From Nepenthes gracilis (lineage: Eukaryota; Streptophyta; Magnoliopsida; Caryophyllales; Nepenthaceae), in the NCBI GenBank assembly GCA_033239525.1, contig BSYO01000003.1, positions 2,102,001-2,166,000 on the forward strand: a stretch of DNA of 64,000 nucleotides. The letters run 5' to 3'. Made by a program: the position numbers and the translations under genes. Below are positions 56,620 to 64,000 of the stretch, piece after piece (positions within the stretch are counted from its first letter, which is position 1; every line of letters begins with the position of its first letter). Below the pieces are notes generated by a model. It was not told where the DNA came from and ran no database searches. It saw only the letters and a program-made list of their open reading frames with translations.

Positions 56620-56695
56620 CTTTTGGGTGTTGGCGGTTGTGGAAGAATTGAAGTGTGGTCTTGGGAGGGTGAGAAGCAGACTTTTAGTCCTCTTC

Positions 56696-56711
56696 CCACA
56701 GACGGCGCCAA
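56696..56711 (-). other. TE8 primer binding site
   Basis: TTGGCGCCGTCTGTGG on the minus strand next to the 5' LTR; identical in TE4 and TE9. Confidence 0.87.
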
Positions 56712-57561
56712 TGTTACGTACCGGTTTTCGGGGTCCGGAGCAACATAAGAGCTTGGAAGTTCGGGATTAGAGAGATAGAGATTGAGACAGATTTTACGTG
56801 GGAAACTCCCCTTAAAATGAGGAGGAAAAACCACGAGGCTTGGAGCCTGAGAAAGATCTTCACTATCGTTGGTTGGTTGTGTACAAAAATACAAGATAGG
56901 GAGAAAACCCTTTCTTTTCCTTCTTTTATCTCTTTTCTTCCTGGTTAGGGAGAAAGATCTTAAAAGATCAAAAATACTCTAAGAGATGTCGAGAGAAAGT
57001 CAATGGGGGATCCCTCCTTTTGGGCTCTAAGTAAGTATTTATAGGGAATGTGGTGGTTGAAGTGCCCACGTACTTTGGTGCTGCGTAGGAGGCCGCCTCC
57101 TGCCTCGCCGACATGGCCATGCCGTGTCAGGCATGCTGGCGTATCCAGGAAGTTAGCTTCCAACGGCGCTGACTGGCCATACCTTGTCAGGAATGTCAGT
57201 CTTGAAGTGACAAGGCATGTTCTGAGGTTTGGTGGTGACGTGACGGATAGGTTGCGTGTTCTTTGATGACTGTGAAGCTGAGCTGGCGTTCTCGGACATC
57301 TGGGATAGTCCTCGTTCCTTTCTGGCTGCACCATCCTTTGGATGAGTTCGCGTACTATATGCCCCATGTGCTTGTTCTCGGACAGGATGAGAGGGTTCTC
57401 GGTCGTTGGATCAGATTGGACTGCTAAGGGCTTTTGGGCCCATTGTGGAATGTCCAGGCCTTTTATACCTTCCGCGTGGACAAAGCGGAAACACAGGCTT
57501 CGGGTCAAGTACTCGTCCTTTTGCCCATTCTTTTAAGGTCCCCGGGTATTGGTACCCAACA
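56712..57561 (-). repeat. TE8 5' LTR
   Basis: 850 bp, collinear with 51451-52315. Confidence 0.95.
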
Positions 57562-57748
57562 ACTAGCCCCCCATGCCAAAGGGCTCGAAGTCCTCGACCG
57601 TTTGGCATGTCCTCGTAACACAACCTTCCTTCCTGATGGCATTTCCCATGAGAATCTGTCCGTGCGCATAATGACCGTCCGAGGAATGATGACGCTTGAA
57701 GGCCCATCTTCCAACTTAGTCCGAGATGTATTGTGTCCTCGGGTTTAT
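57562..57748 (-). repeat. 187-bp copy of TE8 PPT region outside the 5' LTR
   Basis: Matches 52316-52502 base for base by eye, starting with the PPT directly at the LTR edge. It is the 3' internal end of a second copy that shares this LTR, so TE8 was part of a tandem arrangement. At 57749 it stops and TE9 begins. Confidence 0.9.
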
Positions 57749-58032
57749 AGGGAGAGGGATTTTCCTTAAGCAAAAGAGAGAAAATCAAAGCATTCAAAAG
57801 CAAAGGCAAAACGCTCGTCCATAAGGCAAAACGCTCGTCCATTGTTCTCGGACACCACTTTGTAAACAGCAACAACAAACTTAGTGAAATCTTTTCCAGG
57901 CCAGGCCTCGTGGTTTTCCCTTCTCATTCAAGAGAAGGTTTCCACGTAAAATACTGTGTTCAATCTCTCTTCTCTCTCACTCAATCATCATCTCATTTGT
58001 GTTGCTCGGACCCGAAAATCCGTAACGCAACA
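57749..58032 (+). repeat. TE9 5' LTR, R/U5 remnant
   Basis: Only about 284 bp remain, ending CCGTAACGCAACA before the PBS. It shares CCTCGTGGTTTTCCC, GGTTTCCACGTAAAA and CGGACCCGAAAATCCG-like blocks with the TE8 LTR read on the minus strand. The U3 part is missing. Confidence 0.75.
57803..57842. repeat. 20-bp tandem duplication at the TE8/TE9 junction
   Basis: AAGGCAAAACGCTCGTCCAT occurs twice in a row. Confidence 0.9.
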
Positions 58033-58050
58033 TTGGCGCCGTCTGTGGGA
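58033..58050 (+). other. TE9 primer binding site
   Basis: TTGGCGCCGTCTGTGGGA directly after the LTR end. Confidence 0.87.
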
Positions 58051-58134
58051 AACTTGGATTAAAAGTCAAGTTCTCATCCTCATAAACACATTCTAAACAC
58101 ACTCAACAGCATCAACAATCAACAAGCACTAAAA

Positions 58135-59600
58135 ATGGTAAGCACCAGAGCACAAGCGAGTGCCGAGAAAGAGCCACACTCCACATCCCCTCGAGGGACG
58201 CCCCAACCCCTTGCGGCGTGTGAGAACCACTCACGAGTCCCGCCAGTGAGGGATTGGCGGCAAAGGTGGACGAGATGTACAAAGCCTTCATCGCTCTGCA
58301 CGAGAATAGACAAGAAGGAAAGGAGCCCCTTAGGGGATCCCGAGGCGGAGATATCCCGTAGCGAGAGGGGAAGGCACGAACAATAGCGATGGGGCGCCCA
58401 CCACCGAGATCTACCAAGGATGAAGTCGCCTCAAGCGCGGGGCCCTCGCGGGCCAAGAACGCGTCGAGACCCGATCCAGGCGGCCCCGAGATCATCGCGC
58501 CCGGGAGATAGCGGATGCGCGAGTCCCCACAAAGATCCGGGAGGACCCCGAGAGAGGAGGTGCACAAGCCCGACGAGTTGAGGCACTTCCTCAACGCAAA
58601 AAGGCGACCGCTCCACCACCCGTGGAGGAAAAATTGGAAAAAGTATGGAATCGTGTGTTCGGAGAGCGGCGGGGCAAGCATCCGCAATCTCCGCCACCAC
58701 CGACGTTAGAGCGAGGGCACCGCCTCGAAGTTCAAATGCCCAACCACGGGAGGCATACGATGGGAGCGCCCGATCCCATGGATCACCTCAACATGTTCCG
58801 AGAGCACCGATCCTCCAAGGGCTTGACGAGACGGCCCCATGTGCGGTGTTTCCCCTTGACGTTAAAGGGGGACGCTGGGGTTTGGTTCTATGGGATGCCG
58901 CGGGCTCCATCAAGCACGTTTCGCCGAAGCGCGCAAGCGTTCTTGTCGCGATTCGCCTCGGCGAAAAGAGTGGAGAAAGCGGCTCGGCACCTCACCCGCG
59001 TGAAATAGGGTGCTGGGGAGAGCCCGAGAGGATTCCTCGGTAGGTTCGTGGTGCGAGGCAGACAGATCCCGAGCGTCCGAGGGGTGTGGTGAACGCCTTC
59101 TGTCCGGCCTAGGGGGTTCCTTCTTCAAACATCTCATCCACAAAGGCCCTCGCACGTTCGAGGAGGCCGAGGCCATGCGAGGGCCTACATTGCGGCGAGG
59201 AGGCGAGCGATGCAAAGCGACTTAAAGAGAAGAAGATTACCGTCCGAGGACCGGAGGTAAAGAGGAAGGCCGGGGACTATCGCAGTCCCCCTTTCGCGTC
59301 CGAGCGGCGAAGCACCACAGGGCCGAGATAGCCGTGCGTAGGGCGTCCCTCCAAGACGCCTTACTCCCCGAACGACACACGTACAAAGCGTTACGATCCG
59401 AGGGAGAAGTTCGTGAAGTGGCCCATGCCTCGAAGAATCAGACGGAGGCGACCAGACGAGTTTACTGCGATTTCCACCGCAGAGGACACGCGGCCCAGAC
59501 CGCAAATCTTTGCAGAGGGAGATCGAGGAGCTGATTAAGAGGGGCCACCTCGGCCGTTTCCCGCAACGGACCCTAGTCTTTGGGCAGGCGGACACGAGGC
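58135..59600 (+). pseudogene. TE9 gag
   Basis: Opens MVSTRAQASAEKEPH at 58135. The capsid block is open at 58622-59008 with GAPDPMDHLNMFREH and LTLKGDAGVWFYGMP. A zinc knuckle-like CDFHRRGHA block lies near 59465-59500 and leads into REIEELIKRGHLGRF. Frame changes separate these blocks. Confidence 0.82.
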
Positions 59601-59689
59601 TGACCCACCAAGGAACGGGAGTCGCGGCGCGGAGTTATCAACATGGTGTCCACCCGCCCGGTGAAACGACTTGGCCGAGCGCTATTTGC

Positions 59690-62270
59690 ATCAAAGAGGC
59701 GCGGACTAGCTCTGGAGATGACATCATATGTTTTGGTAAGGAGGATATGGCCCATGTGACTTCCCCCATTCACCCCCTTGTTGTAATCTGCGCTCGTTTG
59801 GATGGAGTAAATGACTTCCATCCGGGCAGTATTTGTTGATAATGGAAGTTCTCGCAATTTGCTTTATTTCGATGCTTATCAAAAGCTAGGACTAAAAGAG
59901 ACCAAATGAAGGGAGGAGAAGTTTCGCTGTCTGACTCGATAACGAGCGATCCCGTCAGGGCATCGTACAGCTGGAGGTCACCTTAGGGACATATCCGAGG
60001 ACTGCGTCCAAGGTCCTCGCCTTCTTGGTGGTGGACCTCCCGTCCGTTTATAACGCAATCCTCGGACGCCTGGCAGCCACCTTCGGTGCCGTGACCTCCA
60101 TCCCACATCTGAAAATGAAATTTCCAACTCCATTTGGAGTAGGGGAAGTCTTGGGCGAGCAGTCCGTTGGGAGAACGTGTTACCTGTCACAGGCCACACG
60201 GACTCCCCTTCCCCAACCAATGGAAGACCTCGACCTCAGGGACGAGGCGACCCTCCAACAAGCACAGGCCGGTGAACCCACCGTAAAATCTGCCCGGATC
60301 CCAAGGATCCCGAGAGATGCGTCAGTTGGAAGCTCTCGCCGAGTCCGTCCGAGAGAGCCTCGCGACTCTCTTAAGAGAGAACTCGGGCGTCTTTGCCTGG
60401 TCCCCGTGGACATGCCGGGATTTCCCCCGAGACAATAGTGCATCGGTTGGGCGTAGATCCCCACCACAAGCCTGTTAGACAAAAGCGCAGGAACTATTCA
60501 ACGGAAAAAGCTGATAGCTATCCGAGAAGAAGTGAAGAAGCTCCTGGACGCTGGATTCATCCGGGGAGGTGCGGTGGACTGGCTCTCCAACGCAGTTGAT
60601 GGTGAAGAAGCGAAATGGAAAGTGGAGGATGTGCGTGGAATTCACAGAGACCTCAGCAAGGCTTGTCAGAAGACAGACTTTTCCGCTCCCTGGGGTGGAT
60701 GTTCGGGTGGACTCGACCCCGTGCTACGAGCCGCTTAGCTTCTTGGACGCCTACTCGGATATAACGAGGATCAAGATGCACGCGGAGGACGAGAGCATAC
60801 ATCGTTCATGACCGGCGGGGACGCACAATCACTCTAAGGTAATGCCCCGGTCTCAAGAACGGCGCAACATACCATAATGGGGCTAGTCAACAAGATCTTG
60901 AAACCAGTTGGCGAAACGTAGAAGTCGTCGTCGGCGACATGCTCGTCAAAAGCACTATTGGTGGAGATTCGTCGAAGACTTAGCAGAGACCTTCCGAGTG
61001 CTCGGGCGCACGGAATGAAGCGAACCCTAGCAAGTGCACCTTTGGGGTGTCGTCAAAGGAAGTTCCTCGGTTTCATAGTGTCGCAACGTGGAATCGAGGC
61101 GAACCCGAGAAGATCCAGGCCATCTTGGCTATGAAGTCCCCTCGGGGCGTGAAGGACGCCCGGAGGCTCACGGGACGCAGTGGCTGCCCTCTCCGTTTCC
61201 TAGCCAAATCAGTGAGAAGCATCTGCCATTTTCAAGGCACTCGGGGGACCGAAAACCCAAGGGTTTATTTGGAGCAATGAGTGCAAAAAGCATTCCAGGG
61301 GCTCAAGGCGTACTTAGCCAATCCTCCTCTCCCTGGCCTCCCCTACCGGAGAGGAACTCTATTTGTACTCCGTGGTGACCGATCGAGCCCTAGGGTCGGT
61401 CGGGGTGAGGCAAGCATCAAGGAGACTGGCGGCGGTGTATTACGTCGGCAAGGCGCAAGGCTGATCTGAGACCGGTATCCACATGCCGAAAAGGTCGCAT
61501 TAACATTGGTGTACTCAACTAGGAAAATTTGAGACCTTATTTCCGGTGCTCATAAGATCGTGGGTTTGACCAACCGACCCACCGAGAACCATTTTGTAAA
61601 AGCCCGAGGTCTCCGGGCGATTGATCAAGTGGGCTATCGAGCTCGGCGAGTTTGATATCGAGTTCAGGCCTCGGCCGGCCATAAAGGGCCAGGGCCTTGC
61701 GGACTTTATGGTAGAAACAACAGCACTTCAAGACGAAGACGTCGCCGAAGCAACGGGGGCTGAAGAAGCAGAGTTCACTCCAGCGTGGACTTTGCATGTA
61801 GATGGATCCTCTATGAAGGATGGGTGTGGAGCGGGTGTTGTGCTGCAAACGCCCATGGGATCTGAGATCAAATACTCGGTAACCTTGGGGTTTCGGCCAC
61901 AAACAACGTAGCGAATCGAGGCCCCGCTCCACAGATCAACTTGGTGCAAAGGAGTGCTCGGCCAAGAGCCTAGTGATCTATAGTGACTCCGGGTGGTCAC
62001 AATGAGGCCCTAAACTTTGAAGTCAACAGCCCTCGGCTTTCCAAGTACCTCGCAAAAGTGAAAGAGTTGGCCTCGCATTTCGAGAAGGTCGATTTGTGCA
62101 CATTCTAAGGGAAGAAAACGAGAAAGCGAACCACGTTGGCAAATGCGGCGGCGAGGAGACCGGGGGTAGTATGACAAAGGAATGAGAGAAATCAGAGCGA
62201 CCCTCCATAGAAGAGCCGAGAGGCCGAGAGTCATGCAGGTGTCCGGAAATGACACTTGGATGACCGCCTA
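59690..62270 (+). pseudogene. TE9 pol: protease, reverse transcriptase and RNase H, broken
   Basis: Protease region: DDIICFGKEDMAHV (59719-59760), VVDLPSVYNAILGRLAATFG (60025-60084) and SIPHLKMKFPTPFGVGE. Reverse transcriptase: about 60480-61250 with NGKWRMCVEFTE and LDAYSDITRIK. Near 60918-60955 the catalytic site reads VVVGDMLVKS, so the first catalytic Asp is Gly in this frame. RNase H: 61621-61911 with KWAIELGEFDIEFRPRPAI and WTLHVDGSSMKDGCGAGVV. Spacing is normal for Tat-like pol, but stops and indels break every domain border. Confidence 0.82.
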
Positions 62271-63250
62271 CTTGAGATACCTCACCGGTGGAGTTCGCAG
62301 AGGACGCCCGCGGGAGCGAGAAAAGTGAGGAAGTCCGCTGGGCTGGTACACCGTCATTGACGACCGTCTATGTCAGGGGGTACTCGACCCCTATTCGAGG
62401 TGCCTTACCCCGAGGAGGCAGAGTATGCACTTCAAGAGGTGCATCTAGGAATTTGTGGATCACACATTGGAGGCAAGAACCTAGCATTCAAGATTATGCG
62501 GCAAGGGTATTATCACAACGATGAGGAATGATGCCACGGACTTCGTGCGCAAGTGTGAAAATTGCAGTCCACGGCAATATAAGCCATCGACCACACGTGG
62601 AGCTTAGCGTTGCAATCTCCATGGCCCTTTGCGATGGGGCTTGACATCCCGGACCGTTTCCCATTGCGTCCGCTCGGAGAAGTTCCTCGTCGGGAATAGA
62701 CTACTTCACCAAGTGGGTAGAAGCAACGCCACTAGCACGGATAACCGAGCGGAACACGAGGGATTCCTCGAGTATTGTTTGCGGAGTTTGGAGTGCCCAA
62801 GTGCGTCGTCACGAGATAATGGGACACAGATTCACGAGAAGGCAATTTTTAGTCTTGTGCTAGCCTTCGAATTAATTTAATTCATACATTTGCATATCCT
62901 CGAGGCCAACGGCCAGAAGTCACAAACAGGACCATCTTGCATGGGGTGAAAACCAAGGCTTTGCTAGACTCAGGGGCTCATGGGTGGACGAGCTGCCATC
63001 CATCCTCTGGGCATACGGGACCACGGCGAGGGGAACCATAAGAGAGACCCGTTCGGCCTGTGCACGGGGTCGAGGCTGTCATACCACTAGAAGTGGGCCT
63101 TCCAAGCCTCCAGTAGAACACTTGACCCCAAGCGTCAGCGACCACCGCTCCGAGAGCACCTAGATTTGCTTGAGGAAGCCGAAAACAAAGCACAACTTTG
63201 TGTGGCAATGTATCAACGTCGGGTGGCCCGCTATTACAACAAGAAAGTAA
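62271..63250 (+). pseudogene. TE9 integrase, broken
   Basis: Fragments in all three frames match the TE5 integrase: a zinc-binding region near 62440-62560, IDYFTKWVEATP-like sequence near 62697-62730, the second Asp region near 62800, and the post-core block near 63040-63100. No single frame covers the catalytic core. Confidence 0.7.
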
Positions 63251-63469
63251 AAGCAAGGCAGTTAGTCGGAGACTGGTATTGAGAAGCATCGCGGCGGGGA
63301 AAAGAATGCCGGCGAAACAAGCTCTCTCCAAATTGGGAAGGACCCTTCCTAGTCTCAAGAGATGCCGAAAATGGGACATCAGGCTGCGAACCCGGGAAGG
63401 TAAGCTAATCCCCGTACATGGAACGCAGCGCACCTCAAAAGTACTACCGGTAGGCCAGCGGTCAAGACA

Positions 63470-63890
63470 AAACTTCGGGATCGCCCGAGCGGCCCAAGAG
63501 GTCGAACTTAAAAACTCGGGTGCCCGAGCGGCTCCATTGCGGCGGACCCGTGAGTTCGAGGCAATGAAACTCGGTTCCGTCCGAGCGGCCAAGAGGTCGA
63601 ACTTAAAAACTCGGGTGCCACCGAAGCGCCCATCATGGGTCGGACCCGCCGAGGTCGCAATGAAACTCGGTTCCGTCCGAAGCGGCCAAGTAAGAGGTCG
63701 AACCTAAAAACTCGGGTGCCACCCGAGCGCCCATCATAGCAGTCGGACCCATGAGGTCGCAATGAAACTCGGTTCCGTCCAAGCGGCCCAAGAGGTCGAG
63801 GCAAAACCGGGTGCCACCGGCGCCCATGCGGTCGGACCCATGAGGTCAGTGCAATGAAACTTCGGGGTTCGTCAGAGAGGCCCAAGAGGT
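63470..63890. repeat. TE9 tandem array of composite hairpin units
   Basis: Units contain ACTCGGTTCCGTCCGAGCGG and CAAGAGGTCGAA as in TE5, alternating with a second block AACTCGGGTGCC(A)CCGAG and a TCGGACCC(A/G)(T/C)GAGGTC stretch. About four composite units of about 95-100 bp are present. Confidence 0.88.
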
Positions 63891-64000
63891 CGAATTCGGC
63901 AAACACGAGGAAGGAAAAGAAGAAGGCACAACAATCTTCAACAACTTCTTTCTCATTTCAACAAAGGTGAAGAGTACATGACAAAAATAAAAGTACATCA

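Larger units (their letters stand above)
51451..57561 (-). mobile_element. TE8: Tat-like gypsy element lacking pol
   Basis: A 6111-bp element. On the minus strand: 5' LTR 56712-57561, PBS, gag (coiled N-terminus and zinc knuckle only), tandem repeats, antisense gene on the plus strand, PPT, 3' LTR 51451-52315. No pol was found. Flanking bases (AGACC and ACTAG) do not match, because the 5' LTR is followed by another 187 bp of element sequence (57562-57748). It is a sister in structure to TE4. Confidence 0.9.
57749..64000 (+). mobile_element. TE9: Tat-like gypsy element with pol, truncated 5' LTR, cut by window edge
   Basis: Plus-strand order: partial LTR 57749-58032, PBS 58033-58050, gag, protease, reverse transcriptase, RNase H, integrase, tandem repeats, then the window end. 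The antisense gene and 3' LTR should lie beyond 64000. It is closely related to TE5 in gag-pol and repeats, but its LTR end is closer to TE8. Coding parts are frameshifted. Confidence 0.88.

Overview
This window is plant nuclear DNA. It holds two spliced single-copy genes, very AT-rich spacers, and LTR retrotransposons of lineages known only from plants (Ty1/copia, a Ty3/gypsy chromovirus, and Ty3/gypsy elements of the Tat type). The AT-rich spacers and small coding introns suit a eudicot, but the sequence does not fix the species. By my boundaries about 40 kb, over 60 percent of the window, is retrotransposon.

I call the elements TE1 to TE9. TE1 (1-1241, minus) is the start of a copia element cut by the window edge. 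A prefoldin subunit 6 gene follows on the minus strand (exons between 6667 and 3420; last exon not found). TE2 (6958-12580, minus) is a full-length chromovirus with perfect ATCTC target-site duplications, inserted 286 bp upstream of the prefoldin start codon. An AT-rich spacer runs to TE3 (15740 to about 16810), a copia-type LTR. TE4 (16910-22850, minus) is a Tat-like element without pol. After another AT-rich spacer comes a complete DUF642 cell-wall protein gene on the plus strand (26176-40579, three exons, 400 codons). Its first intron is 12.7 kb long because TE5 (28135-38304, plus), a full-length Tat-like element with perfect ATTTG duplications, sits inside it.

Downstream lie TE6 (41229-43890), an internally deleted copia element with perfect TTCAT duplications, and TE7 (44959-46311), a solo gypsy LTR with perfect AAAAT duplications. 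An AT-rich spacer then holds an AT-rich foldback palindrome and two degenerate related segments. TE8 (51451-57561, minus) is a second pol-less Tat-like element, and TE9 (57749 to the window end, plus) is a pol-bearing Tat-like element in the opposite orientation.

The most interesting system is the Tat-like group TE4, TE5, TE8 and TE9. TE4, TE5 and TE8 carry a gene antisense to gag-pol next to the 3' LTR. It encodes a protein with a Transposase_28-like N-terminal region, an acidic middle with a short basic motif, and a conserved C-terminal motif. Hairpin-forming tandem repeats of about 40 bp lie between the sense and antisense genes. TE4 and TE8 have lost all of pol yet keep the LTRs, PBS, PPT, part of gag, the repeats and the antisense gene. 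This looks like a non-autonomous/autonomous partnership.

Most frame breaks in the repeats are one- or two-base indels, while the DUF642 gene is intact. Part of the damage may therefore be unpolished assembly error in repeats. Boundaries were read by eye; TSD-anchored ends are exact, while domain ends inside broken genes are approximate.
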